Source: Palaemon carinicauda
Taxonomy: Eukaryota; Arthropoda; Malacostraca; Decapoda; Palaemonidae
Assembly (NCBI RefSeq): GCF_036898095.1
Contig: NC_090751.1
Coordinates: 82,204,930 to 82,268,929, forward strand
Reading direction: 5' to 3'
DNA length: 64,000 bases
Positions 9,157 through 19,446 of the stretch are shown here, in pieces (within the stretch, counting starts at the first letter, position 1; each line of letters begins with the position of its first letter). The notes under the pieces were generated by a model. It was not told the origin of the DNA and did not search any database. It worked only from the letters and a program-made list of their open reading frames with translations. The position numbers and the translations under genes were made by a program.

Positions 9157-12100
9157 TTAAATAGTTTTCAGAAGACCTGCTTCTGAAATAAATCTAAAAA
9201 TTCCGCTCGCATAGTAAGACACATCATGTCCAAGAATCTTGGCAAGGATAAACCTGCCATCCTCACCTTGAGCCTCAAACAGATATCTATTTCTTAAGTT
9301 AGTAAAATTAGGGCATTCGGTCAACAAATGCCTCACTGTTAAAGGTACTAAGCAGTCCTCGCAATACGGTTGGTGTTGGCCCTTCAGCAGAAACTCGTGT
9401 GTCAACCGTGTGTGACCAATACGGAGACGACAAAGAGTCGTCTCCCATTTTCGGGGAATCATGTTATACCTCCAAGGTGATATGATATTTGTTACTTCCC
9501 TCATTTTATTGCCGTCTTGACTGTCCCAGTGCTGTTGACATTTATCACAAACCAATTTCTTGATGTAAGGTAGGAGATCGTTACATGGAATGGGATACCT
9601 CCTTGGTAACAACTCGGATGCCGCATTCTTCGCCAGTAAATCTGCCTTCTCATTCCCAGACACACCTACATGTGCTGGAACCCAACAAAATCGAACAGTT
9701 ATACCTTTCCGTCCAATAATAAAAAGCCATTCTAAAATCTTTAAAACTAGAGGGTTACTAGAATTAAAAACTTCTAAAGCTTGAAGAACACTCCTTGCAT
9801 CACTAAAAACTGTAAAATTACCCTCCTTTTCCAAAGCTATTTTCTCAATAGCGGTTAATATGCCATACAGTTCGGCAGTAAATATGGAAGCTGTTAGAGG
9901 AAGTGCACCTCTACAATTAAAATCATTACTATGTACTCCAAATCCAACGCCAGCATCAGATTTGGAGCCATCAGTATATATAAAAGTCGATCCCCTATGT
10001 TCTTCGACATGTTCCATAAAAAGAGACCTGGATTCTAAGTCAGTCATATTCTTCTTAACTCCAATAAAGTATTTACAAAATGATATGTCAGGTAATTTCC
10101 ATGGAGGTGTTGATGATACCTTGAATGGAAGTACCTTATTTCTAATTATATCCAGACTACTTAAAAATCGTTTCACCCGAAAGCCATAAGGTTGAGGAGA
10201 TTTTGGGTGCAACTCAAAGTATGATGCGTGTCTTACAAGGCTTGCAGTCTGAAAGGCTAGAGAGCTAGGGAGTCTTTGCAATCTAAACCAATACCGAAGA
10301 ATGGAAGACATTCGGTAAAGGTCTAGAGGTAACTCTCCAGCATCAACAAGGAGACTTGGGATAGGCGAGGTTTTAAAAGCTCCAGTAGATAATCTAATAC
10401 CTGCATGATGTATCGAGTCTAATATTTTTAACCGGCTTGGGGTGGCTGAAGAATATACCTCACAACCATAACTAATTTTGGAAAAAATCAAGGCCTTGTA
10501 TAATTTTAAAATAGTATTGCGGTCTGCCCCCCATGATGTATGGGACAATACTTTTAAGATATTCAGAGCTTCAACACATTTAGCTTTTAGCGCTTTTAGG
10601 TGAGAAACCCATGTAAGTCTACAGTCAAATATCAAACCTAAAAATTTGGTTTCCGATACACATGGTATCCGTTGACCTTTAATGTATATATCCGGGTCTG
10701 GATGTACTCCCCGGATACGACAAAAATGGACAATGGTAGTTTTACTTGTCGAGAACTTAAATCCATTCATGTCAGCCCACTGGATAATTTTATCAATAGA
10801 GAGTTGGATTTTTCTCTCAACCATTGCCATTCTAGTGCCAGCAAATGATATTGAGAGATCATCCACAAATAATGTTGAGAGAACATCCTGGGGAATGGCT
10901 GAGGATATCCCATTAATTGCTAGTGCAAAAAGGGTTACACTCAGCACACTACCCTGAGGAACTCCTTCTTCCTGGCACTTACTCTCTGATAGAGTTTCCC
11001 CCACTCTCACTTGAAAAACTCTACGTGAAAGAAATGCCTGAATAAATAGTGGCAGCTCTCCTCTCAATCCCAATTCATGAATGGTTTTAAGAATACCATA
11101 TCTCCATGTGGTATCATATGCCTTTTCAAGGTCAAAAAATACTGTAACATGGTGCTGTTTGGAAGCAAAGGCTTCACAAATAGATGACTCAAGTCGTATC
11201 AACACATCAGTCGTTGAGTGCATTTTTCGGAATCCACATTGAATCGGTGATAAAATACCTTTCTTTTCAAGGTACCATATCAGCCTTGCATTGACCATCT
11301 TCTCCATGATTTTACATAAACAAGATGTCAATGCAATAGGACGATAGTTTGCTGCTAAAAACTTGTCTTTACCGGGTTTTAAAAAGGCTAAAATAATGGC
11401 TAGTTCCCAAACACTTGGGTAGCTATGATCATGCCATATTCTATTAATAATGCTTAAAATAAATAGCTTTGTATTAAAATGTACATGTTTAATCATTGCA
11501 TATGGAATTCCATCGGGTCCAGGGGCTGTATCGTTGCAATGAGCAAGTGCGGAATCAAATTCTCTTTCAGTGAAAGGAGAATTATACGACTCTTCCCTTC
11601 TTGTTGCAAAATTTAAAATTTTCTTTTCTTCAGTGCTCCTATACTGGTGACCAGGGGCTCCTTCACACTTGCTGGATACATTTGAAAAATGATTAGCCAG
11701 GGCATTGCTAACTTCATTTGCTTCAGTTACATACTGGCCATTCACCTTCAACACTGGTGGTGGGTTGGGGGTGAATTTGCCAGCTATCTTTTTTACTTTC
11801 CTCCACACAGAAGATGGTGGTGTTCTATTGTTAATAGAGGAAACAAAAGACATCCATGACTGGCGCCTTGCTTCTTTCATGGCACGACGGAACTGTGCTC
11901 TACATTTCTTGTACATTATTAAATTCTCATCAGTTCTGCGTCTACGCAATCGTGTTAGAGATCTTCTTGTGGCTCTGTGGAGTGCAGTTAGTTCTGAAGA
12001 CCACCACGGGACTGGTCGTCGTTTGAATAACCCTGTTGTTTTGGGAATTGAATTGACTCCTGCTGTATGAAGAGTTCCATTCAGTAGGTCTATGGCATCA

Positions 12101-12846
12101 TCAACACTTTCAAACTGTTCTGCTCTCCCTTCGATTTCACTTAGCTCACAAAATTTAACCCAGTCTGCCTTGTCTAGATTCCAACGTGGCGATCTTTGCA
12201 AAGGCGGACCCTTGTTGGTGTTTATAATGATTGGTGCATGATCACTAGTATGCCAATCATCTAATGTCCTCCAATCAAAATCAAGAAGGCAGTTAGAGCT
12301 TGCAATTGAAAGGTCAATGCATGACAAAGTACCTGTCTGAACATGGAAGTGTGTGGGCTCTCCTGTATTAAGGAGTCCCACATCCTCATTCTCCACAATT
12401 GATGAGATAATATTGCCCCTTGTGTTGGCCAAAACATCACCCCATAAAGGATGTCTACCATTCATATCTCCCAGTAAGAGAAAAGGTTGAGGGAGTTGTT
12501 GAATGACCTCTGCTAAATCATCATATAAAATATTATCATTTGGAGGTAAGTACAGAGAGCATATTGTATATTTTCTCCCTATATCAATTTGTACAACAAC
12601 TGCCTGCAGGGTTGTACGTATAGACATGGGTATTTGGGGAACATCTCGACGAATGTACATGAGACTTCCGCCATGGCTCCCTGCTTGTTGATTATATGGT
12701 GTTCTATAGCTAACATACTCTCGAGGACTAGGAGTGTTAGAATCAAGCATACTTTCCTGTAGACATACAATTATGGGGGAATGCTCATGAATTAGGAGCT
12801 TAAGTTCTTCATATTTCGCCCTCAAACCCTGACAGTTCCATTGCAA
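9157..12846 (-). CDS. LINE ORF2: endonuclease - reverse transcriptase - RNase H
   Basis: About 1,229 residues. Residues ~1-215 are an APE-type endonuclease (QES near 31, GDMNGRHPLWG near 127, SDHAPI near 203). The reverse transcriptase spans ~440-760 with FFDLEKAYD, PQGSVLS and the catalytic box LFVDDLSISF near 660. RNase H begins near 955 (YTDGSKSDAGVGFG) and includes 'GNEKADLLAK'. A C-terminal CEDC...H...C motif follows. It would nick DNA and reverse-transcribe the LINE RNA on the target (TPRT). The first codon of the frame used here is TTG (12846-12844); upstream in frame is a stop ten codons away and no ATG, so initiation is probably by reinitiation after ORF1 or at a non-AUG codon. No internal stop. 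Confidence 0.95.
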   Translation of the reverse strand: MQWNCQGLRAKYEELKLLIHEHSPIIVCLQESMLDSNTPSPREYVSYRTPYNQQAGSHGGSLMYIRRDVPQIPMSIRTTLQAVVVQIDIGRKYTICSLYLPPNDNILYDDLAEVIQQLPQPFLLLGDMNGRHPLWGDVLANTRGNIISSIVENEDVGLLNTGEPTHFHVQTGTLSCIDLSIASSNCLLDFDWRTLDDWHTSDHAPIIINTNKGPPLQRSPRWNLDKADWVKFCELSEIEGRAEQFESVDDAIDLLNGTLHTAGVNSIPKTTGLFKRRPVPWWSSELTALHRATRRSLTRLRRRRTDENLIMYKKCRAQFRRAMKEARRQSWMSFVSSINNRTPPSSVWRKVKKIAGKFTPNPPPVLKVNGQYVTEANEVSNALANHFSNVSSKCEGAPGHQYRSTEEKKILNFATRREESYNSPFTEREFDSALAHCNDTAPGPDGIPYAMIKHVHFNTKLFILSIINRIWHDHSYPSVWELAIILAFLKPGKDKFLAANYRPIALTSCLCKIMEKMVNARLIWYLEKKGILSPIQCGFRKMHSTTDVLIRLESSICEAFASKQHHVTVFFDLEKAYDTTWRYGILKTIHELGLRGELPLFIQAFLSRRVFQVRVGETLSESKCQEEGVPQGSVLSVTLFALAINGISSAIPQDVLSTLFVDDLSISFAGTRMAMVERKIQLSIDKIIQWADMNGFKFSTSKTTIVHFCRIRGVHPDPDIYIKGQRIPCVSETKFLGLIFDCRLTWVSHLKALKAKCVEALNILKVLSHTSWGADRNTILKLYKALIFSKISYGCEVYSSATPSRLKILDSIHHAGIRLSTGAFKTSPIPSLLVDAGELPLDLYRMSSILRYWFRLQRLPSSLAFQTASLVRHASYFELHPKSPQPYGFRVKRFLSSLDIIRNKVLPFKVSSTPPWKLPDISFCKYFIGVKKNMTDLESRSLFMEHVEEHRGSTFIYTDGSKSDAGVGFGVHSNDFNCRGALPLTASIFTAELYGILTAIEKIALEKEGNFTVFSDARSVLQALEVFNSSNPLVLKILEWLFIIGRKGITVRFCWVPAHVGVSGNEKADLLAKNAASELLPRRYPIPCNDLLPYIKKLVCDKCQQHWDSQDGNKMREVTNIISPWRYNMIPRKWETTLCRLRIGHTRLTHEFLLKGQHQPYCEDCLVPLTVRHLLTECPNFTNLRNRYLFEAQGEDGRFILAKILGHDVSYYASGIFRFISEAGLLKTI

Positions 12847-12860
12847 AATGGAGGAGAAAA

Positions 12861-14735
12861 CTATGGATTATTTCTGGAAGACATCTTGGATGAGGTCTTC
12901 CCATTAGCAGTTTTTAATGTAACATTATTACCAGTAGGTTTCTTCAGAGGTGGTCTTGTTATGTTGGGTTTAACGTTGGTGATTTTCTTTGTATTCTTTT
13001 TATCTATTTGTTGAGGTGGATGGTGGACCTCAACTTGAATTTCTGATTTATTCAGTCCATCTTCTGGTTCATTAGAAACATCAACAGACAAAACATCAAA
13101 TTTATTTGATGTCATAACCTTAACGTTTCTAATGGAGGGTGGAGAGAGAGATGGAGGTCTCTCTCTTTTGCGATTAATAGATGGTGGGATTCGAGGTTTT
13201 TGCACCTTTCCCACAACAGGTGCATCAGGTAAGTTAGTCTTAAGTGGAACCTCCATCAGATCAGGCAAGGACATGGCCTGAGAGAGGTTTGTATTACTTT
13301 TTGTAATGGCGGCTGAAGGCTGTACAGCAATGGGCAATGACCTAGTGTTAATACACCGTGGTAAAGCCTCAGGAGGTGATAAGGTTACCTCGTTATTTGA
13401 CATTTTGTCAGATAGTATACTTTTTTTGGAGCTATTGGCAGTGCTAGGTTGGTTTGATTTTAATGCCTTAGCATATGTATTTGATTTATTTAATAATCTT
13501 TTGGCATGGGTCACACTTATGTGTTCTAAGTTTGATTTGTTGAGGGCAGCTTCCTCCAACTTATATAGCTCGCAAATCTTGTCTGTGGATTTGTGATTCG
13601 AGCTGCAATTTAAACACCTGGCTCCAAGTGCACACTCTCCATGGTAAGATTTGGAGCAAATACCACACATCTTCTCATTTTTGCAAACTTTGGACGGGTG
13701 CCCAAATTTAAAACAATTAAAGCATTGCAATGGCTTCTGCTTGAAGGGTCTTACTTTAATCCTTTCGTTCTCGATAATAATATGAAAAGGTACATCAGCA
13801 TCCTGGAACGTAAGGATTATCATTGATGTACCTGGGACTTTATGAACTTTCCAAACATTTAATGGACACATGGCCAGTATCTCCTCCTCTGTAAAATCAT
13901 ATAGGTCTCTGTTAAAAACTACGCCCCTTCCGTAGCTAAAATTTAGGTGGGGTTTGACATCTAACTTAATGTCATCATTATTTATTTTCATATTGGACAA
14001 TATTACCGACTGTGTACTGGATTTGGCATGGATAAGGAAACTATTTTTTCCGAAACGAGATATATCGCCTGGTGCAATAGTTCCTACTTTTTTCTGAATC
14101 AATTTGCATATTTTAAAATAATTCCCTGTAACCCCCTTTGATTCAGCTATAAGCCACATCGGAGGATTTGGATTTCTCTGGGAGGGCATGACTAAATCTG
14201 TGCCTTTTTCCAACCAATCGGCAGGCCTGTACACATCTAAATCTTTTGGTACCTTATCGCAGAGAGCAGCCGCGACATTCAAGTTATTAATTTTAATATT
14301 ATTCAAATTACTTATTGCACTAAATGCTTCGTCATAACTACTATAAGATATCCATGAATCCCAAGTTTCAGCTTCAAGTTTCATCCTTATTTCTTTTATG
14401 CATCCATAGCATTCAAATGCTTTACATAGATCATCATAATTTGTTTCTATTGAAATTTGTGTAACATGGAGGATTCGAAGTTTCCTCGTGTTACCCAAAT
14501 TACTCGATTTAGAAATATCAGTAGAATGGTCCTTTCCCGTTCCGAGGTCATCAACAGAGCTATCCCTTATCACATTAGCAGAGGTCGTCAACAGTGCCGG
14601 GGGAGAGTCAGCGTATCCAGGGGATGGGGGTTCGTTCCTTAAAGAATCCATAATAGTAAAGAGAGGGAAAAGAGTTAGTTTGATGTACCTGCTCGAGAAT
14701 GTTAGGCCATCACGCGTCGGAAAGGAAATTTGCAC
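12861..14735 (-). CDS. LINE ORF1: Gag-like nucleic-acid-binding protein
   Basis: Open for 624 codons; the second Met (14651, MDSLRNEPPSPGY) looks the better start because the preceding 28 residues resemble translated UTR. Residues ~85-165 have an RRM-like pattern (LRILHVTQISI...CIKEIRMKL). Residues ~333-385 hold a run of CCHC-type zinc knuckles (CFNCFKFGHPSKVC, CGICSKSYHGEC, CLNCSSNH). The C-terminus is basic and Pro/Ser-rich. It ends TAG at 12861, 14 nt before the first used codon of ORF2. Role: binds LINE RNA to form the RNP; inferred from the family. Confidence 0.92.
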   Translation of the reverse strand: MQISFPTRDGLTFSSRYIKLTLFPLFTIMDSLRNEPPSPGYADSPPALLTTSANVIRDSSVDDLGTGKDHSTDISKSSNLGNTRKLRILHVTQISIETNYDDLCKAFECYGCIKEIRMKLEAETWDSWISYSSYDEAFSAISNLNNIKINNLNVAAALCDKVPKDLDVYRPADWLEKGTDLVMPSQRNPNPPMWLIAESKGVTGNYFKICKLIQKKVGTIAPGDISRFGKNSFLIHAKSSTQSVILSNMKINNDDIKLDVKPHLNFSYGRGVVFNRDLYDFTEEEILAMCPLNVWKVHKVPGTSMIILTFQDADVPFHIIIENERIKVRPFKQKPLQCFNCFKFGHPSKVCKNEKMCGICSKSYHGECALGARCLNCSSNHKSTDKICELYKLEEAALNKSNLEHISVTHAKRLLNKSNTYAKALKSNQPSTANSSKKSILSDKMSNNEVTLSPPEALPRCINTRSLPIAVQPSAAITKSNTNLSQAMSLPDLMEVPLKTNLPDAPVVGKVQKPRIPPSINRKRERPPSLSPPSIRNVKVMTSNKFDVLSVDVSNEPEDGLNKSEIQVEVHHPPQQIDKKNTKKITNVKPNITRPPLKKPTGNNVTLKTANGKTSSKMSSRNNP

Positions 14736-15468
14736 TCTCTACTATCGGCACAATGAGAGTATACTTCCCAGATGGTCCACTCCATACCCTACCCGAAGGA
14801 TAGCATCAAAACAGAAATAGAGGCACAGGTGTAAGCTGAACCCGCCTGTTAGGACTGAGACCAAGAAATTATGGAATCATCCTCCCCATATCTATAATGA
14901 CGGGCTTCCGGCCAAAAGCCGAGAGTCCTACCCCAAGCATTGGATCCCCCTGGATTCCGAAGACCCAACACTTGAGAATAGTTCCGCCAAAAAGGTCCAA
15001 ACCATCTTCGGGATGGCTGAAATCATCCAATACTCTCATATATAGCTTTGAATGCAAACACCTCCCAACCGCGATACCTCCTCCCACTCATCAAAGCAGG
15101 CAGCAATAAAGGATGTATGAACATCCCCGCCGGGGCTACAATGGATGTGAAAACATCCAAGCCATAGGAGAAAAGAAAAAAAAAAAATAAATAAATATAT
15201 ATGTACATAATATATACACACATATAATGAGGGAAATTTTTCTCATAGAGTTTGGAAAGCAAGACTAAAGAAAGTTTGTGAAATTAGGATAAGGTTGAAG
15301 TAGTATTGAGAAAAAGAAAAAGGTAAAGGAGAGAAATTTAGATTCGAACTGGGGGAGATATTTCCCCAAGTTCGAGAGCCCTCTTGCCCGTCACCAAGTT
15401 TCAGCACGGGAATTAAATGCCGTGCTGAAGCTTAATGACTTCATCTAGGCATTCTCTCATTAAGAGGG
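14736..15468 (-). promoter_or_regulatory. LINE 5' UTR, probable internal promoter
   Basis: Sense strand begins CCCTCTTAATGAG immediately inside the right target duplication. It contains an A/T microsatellite near 15175-15225. LINEs of this type use internal promoters within the 5' UTR; no promoter motif is identified by eye. Confidence 0.6.
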
Positions 15469-15481
15469 TCTTCGTCAGTGA
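15469..15481. repeat. Target-site duplication, right of LINE
   Basis: Second copy of TCTTCGTCAGTGA. The gag reading frame resumes here in register (gtc ttc gtc agt gac). Confidence 0.95.
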
Positions 15482-16634
15482 CAAGATCGGCTCGGTCCCC
15501 CTGGAAAACGTGGAATTCTTCCCAAATTTTGAGGCCTACCCGGACTGTTACGTCCGACTTCGCTCTGAACCTGCCTCTAAAGAAGAGACCGAACCGAAAG
15601 AAGAGATAGTGTTCGATCTCGCGAAGGCCCAGGCTATGCTAGCCAACACGTTCAAAAGTAGGGGTTTTACCTGCTCTGAGCTTCCGGCCCTGAGCAAGAA
15701 GCACCCTACCTACGTCGCACCCGAGGATGCAGTACTTCCATTCATGGAAAAGGCCTTCGCTGCGTGCCTCAAGGCTGTGGAAGAGGGAAAAGCCTGCCCT
15801 GCACTGGAGGAGTGCAGACCCTTCTCCATAGTTACTCCCCCCGACGCCCGACACTGGAAGGACATCCAGCATACTTTCGTCGTGGGAAAGCTAGATCCTG
15901 ACGTCGCCGGACGTCAGTTTAATGAAGACCTCCCGAAACTTAACGATCACCTCCTTCGTCGGGAACAAGATACGAAGGAGAGGCTCGCAGCATCCATGTC
16001 CCACCAAGTCCAACTTGAAATTATGGCCTGTGACACCAGAGTACCAGACCACTACATGGTACTTGCCAAATCCCACATGGCAACCCTGATGAAGGACATG
16101 TACCACTTCATGAAGGCTCGGAGAGCCTGTCGTGAATTCGTGTTCGCAGGTGCCACTGTGAAACACGAACCCCGGAGGCTGATTTCCTCCAACATCTGGG
16201 GCAAACACCTCTTTCCTTCTGACCTTGTGAAGGAGATCACCGACAAAGCCGCCACGGAGAATAGGAACCTTCTCCACAAGTGGGGCATGTCAAAGAAGAG
16301 AAAATCCTCTCAGGACGACGGACCTCAACCTAAGAGGAAAGCTTCAAAACAGAAACCCCAGCAACGTCAACCAAGACGTCAGTTTCCGGGACCCGCTACC
16401 TCCCAAGTGGCAGCTCAGCCACAACAGACCTTTCAACTGGTCACCCAACCGGTATTGTCACAGTCACCGGTTTTCACCCCTGCTTTCGAGCAACAGACGA
16501 CTACCTTTCGTCCCAAAGGTAAAGGCTCAAACAGAGGTGCAGGCAGAGACGCGTCTCGCCGTCCCTCCAGAGGCAGAGGAGGAAAGGGAGCTAGCGGCCG
16601 AGGCAGCAAGCCCTCGGGACACCAGAAGCAATGA
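15469..16634 (+). pseudogene. gag: A1 gag, 3' part
   Basis: Frame continues with 'DKIGSVPLENVEFFPNFEAY', matching A2 from 63586 on. Residues after ~270 of this segment become strongly basic and Gln/Arg/Gly-rich (KRKASKQKPQQRQPRRQ; SRGRGGKGASGRGSK), a likely nucleic-acid-binding tail. The ATG at 15435 belongs to the LINE 5' UTR and is not a natural start. The last 98 bases overlap the RT frame (16537 on, +1 relative), as is usual for DIRS ORFs. Confidence 0.85.
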
Positions 16635-17735
16635 AGTGCTTCCGGTGGGAGGAAGACTCCGCCAATTCCAGGATCGTTGGACCTTCGATCCCTGGGCACA
16701 CAGCATCGTCAAGAAGGGTCTAGGCTGGAGTTGGACTCAACCACCCCCAACATTCCAGCAGTTCTTCCAACAATCAACCCCCCTTCTGGAAGAATATGTC
16801 CTAGATCTCTTGAACAAGAAGGTGATAAGGAAGGTAAAGTCCACCAGGTTCCAAGGGAGACTGTTTTGTGTCCCCAAGAAAGACTCCGACAAACTCAGAG
16901 TCATTCTGGACTTATCCCCCCTCAACAAGTTCATAGCGAACGACAAGTTCAAGATGCTGACTCTTCAACAAATAAGGACCCTTCTGCCTCGAGGTTCTTA
17001 CACGGTCTCCATAGACCTGACGGATGCCTACTGGCACGTTCCAATGAACCATCACGCTTCCTCCTACCTAGGATTTCGACTCCAAAGGAAAAGCTACGCC
17101 TTCCGGGCCATGCCCTTCGGCCTCAATGTGGCCCCTCGGATCTTCACAAAGCTGGCGGACGCCATAGTACAACAGCTCCGCCTCCGAAACGTCCAGGTGA
17201 TGGCCTACCTCGACGATTGGCTAGTTTGGGCTCCATCGCCCGAGGATTGTGTAAAATCCTGCAGCAAAGTCACCCAGTACCTAAAACACCTGGGATTCAA
17301 GATAAACGAGAAGAAATCTCGCCTCTCTCCAGCTCAGAAGTTCCAGTGGTTAGGAATCCAATGGAACCTTCAGTCACACCGCCTTTCCATCCCCCAGAAG
17401 AAAAGGAAGGAAATAGCAGGGTCTGTCAAGCGACTACTGAAATCCAAACGGATCTCAAGACGCCAGCAGGAACGAGTTCTAGGCTCTCTACAGTTCGCCT
17501 CAGTAACAAACCCAGTGCTTCGTGCACAGCTAAAGGATGCCGCGGGAGTCTGGAGACGTTCTGCATCCATCGCTCGAAGAGACCTCAAGAGACGGCTCCC
17601 AAACAGACTTCGACTTCTCAAGCCGTGGTCGGAAGCAAAGGCCCTGAAAAGGTCCATTCCTCTTCAACACCCACCTCCATCACTCAACATCCACACGGAC
17701 GCTTCGCTGGAGGGTTGGGGAGGTCACTCCCACAA
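16537..17735 (+). CDS. pol: A1 reverse transcriptase (frameshifted into RNase H)
   Basis: Frame 16537-17814. RT motifs are complete: 'LRVILDLSPLNKFI', motif A SIDLTDAYWHVPM, motif B MPFGLNVAPRIFTK, catalytic box AYLDDWLVWA, then a thumb-like segment (INEKKSRLSPAQKFQWLGI). RNase H starts at 'NIHTDASLEGWGGHSH' near 17690. After that the frame leaves the family pattern at an 'acaaaaacagg' run near 17730, and the RNase H continues in the other frame. A single-base indel there would restore continuity. The ATG at 16537 lies within gag; the true start or expression mode is not clear. Confidence 0.88.
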
Positions 17736-18470
17736 AAACAGGCTCAAGGCACTTGGTCTCCCCTGTTCAAGACATTCCACATCAACATCTTGGAGGCCAT
17801 GGCGGTCCTTCTAACTCTGAAGAAACTATCCCCGCCTCCCTCGATCCACATTCGTCTAACCCTAGACAACTCGGTGGTAGTTCGATGTCTCAATCGCCAA
17901 GGCTCAAGATCGCCCCAGATAAATCAGGTGCTTCTCCCAATCTTCCGTCTGGCAGAGAAGAAGAAATGGCACCTGTCTGCAGTTCACCTACAAGGATTCC
18001 GCAACGTGACAGCGGATGCTCTATCTCGAACAAACCCGATAGAGTCGGAATGGTCTCTAGACGCAAGATCATTCTCCTTCATCTCTCACCAAGTCCCAGA
18101 ACTTCAGATAGATCTCTTCGCAACGAGCGACAACAATCAACTTCCTCGGTATGTGGCCCCGTACGAGGACCCCAAGGCAGAAGCAGTGGATGCCATGTCA
18201 CTGGACTGGAACAGATGGTCCAAGATCTACCTGTTCCCTCCCACCAACCTTCTGCTGAAAGTCCTCTCCAAGCTGAGAACCTTCAAAGGGACAGCGGCCC
18301 TAGTGGCTCCCAAGTGGCCCCGGAGCAACTGGTACCCCCTGGTCCTGGAGCTGCAGCCCAAGCTGATCCCTCTCCCGGGCCCAGTTCTCTCCCAACAAGT
18401 ACAGAAGTCGACTGTCTTCGCTTCATCATCGAAAATCAAGGACCTTCATCTCATGATTTTCTCTCCCTAG
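17736..18470 (+). pseudogene. A1 RNase H remainder and methyltransferase-like domain
   Basis: Continues the polyprotein in the frame that ends at 18470. It reads 'FHINILEAMAVLLTLKK' (RNase H Glu), 'LTLDNSVVVRCLNRQGS' and 'VTADALSRT' (RNase H Asp). Next, 'IDLFATSDNNQLPRYV', 'DAMSLDWNRW', 'YLFPPTNLL' and 'ALVAPKWPRSNWYP' follow the spacing of the DNA N6-adenine methyltransferase-like segment that DIRS1 elements carry between RNase H and recombinase. The usual (D/N)PP(Y/F) box is FPP here, so activity is doubtful. Assignment of the second domain is by pattern only. Confidence 0.75.
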
Positions 18471-19446
18471 CCGCAAAGAAGAGGTTTGGGATCTCGAAGA
18501 AAAGTCTAGACTTCCTCGAGGAATACAAGACCGAACCCACAAGACGGCAATACGAATCATCTTGGAGAAAATGGGTCTCTTTCGTCAAGACAAAAAATCC
18601 TAAAGAAATCACAATTGATTTCTGCATGTCCTTCTTCATTCACCTTCATGGACAGGGATTAGCAGCCAATACGATTTTAACTTGCAAATCGGCCTTGACT
18701 AGACCAATTCTGTATGCCTTCCAAATTGATCTGTCCAGCGACATCTTCAATAAACTACCGAAAGCATGCGCTCGTCTACGCCCAGCACCCCCACCGAAAC
18801 CGATCTCCTGGTCATTGGACAAGGTGCTCCATTTCGCCTCCAACTTGGATAATGATTCATGCCCTCTCAAGGATCTGACTCAGAAAGTTATATTTCTCTT
18901 TACTCTTGCCTCAGGAGCCCGAGTCAGCGAAATAGTGGCATTATCGAGAGAAGAGGGTCACATCCTGTTTACTGATACAGGAGACATTACCCTCTCCCCG
19001 GATCCGACGTTTCTCGCCAAAAATGAATTACCCACCAAAAGATGGGGCCCCTGGAGAATATGCCCCCTGAAGGAAGATGCCTCTTTATGCCCAGTAGAGA
19101 GCCTCAAGGTCTATCTTCGCAGAACTTCGAACTTTGGTGGAGGCCAACTCTTCAAAGGAGAAACATCGGGCAGCGACCTGTCACTGAAACAATTAAGAGC
19201 GAAAATCACCTACAGTACTTCATTCGCAGAGCGGATCCTGACAGTACACCCGCCGGTCACGATCCTAGGAAAGTTGCATCGTCTCTGAATTTCTTTCAGA
19301 GTATGGACTTTGAAAGCCTTAAAAGCTTCACAGGCTGGAAGTCCTCGCGCGTTTTCTTTAAACATTATGCGAAACAAGTGCACGAAGTCAAACATTTTGT
19401 GGTAGCCGCAGGTAGTGTTATGAAACCTGCACCTAACTCTGCATAG
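18422..19446 (+). pseudogene. A1 tyrosine recombinase with one frameshift
   Basis: From 18422 the frame 17753-19288 reads a recombinase: N-terminal core-binding part (RRQYESSWRKWVSFV...LAANTILTCKSAL), then box I 'LASGARVSEIVALS' with the catalytic Arg. Near 19200-19215 the frame is lost; the correct continuation is in frame 19042-19446 with 'GHDPRKVASSLNFF' (HxxR) and 'RVFFKHYAKQVHEV' (nucleophile Tyr), stop at 19444-19446. All catalytic positions are present at DNA level. The first 220 residues of the 17753 ORF are a shadow of RNase H. The product would integrate the circular DNA intermediate. Confidence 0.85.

Larger units (their letters stand above)
9019..15468 (-). mobile_element. Full-length non-LTR retrotransposon (LINE), I-superfamily-like
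   Basis: 6,450 bp element in minus orientation with a 5' UTR of about 0.73-0.82 kb, two long open ORFs, a short 3' UTR and a 3' tail of (TCAA)n repeats instead of poly(A). Perfect 13 bp duplications flank it. The order endonuclease - RT - RNase H in ORF2, an RRM-like domain plus CCHC knuckles in ORF1, and a simple-repeat tail fit the I superfamily (I, Loa, Nimb and related clades). The exact clade cannot be set by eye. Both ORFs are open and the duplications are perfect, so the insertion is probably recent. Confidence 0.93.

Noticed and set aside
14457..14820. Plus-strand frames over the start of LINE ORF1 and its 5' UTR
   Set aside because: They are antisense to LINE ORF1, which has clear RRM-like and zinc-knuckle motifs.
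16677..17735. First part of the 597-codon ORF 16677-18470
   Set aside because: Up to about 17735 it is the +2 shadow of the RT; only the later part is real RNase H and methyltransferase-like sequence.
17753..18420. First ~220 codons of the 511-codon ORF 17753-19288
   Set aside because: Out-of-frame translation of the RNase H region; the recombinase begins near 18422.
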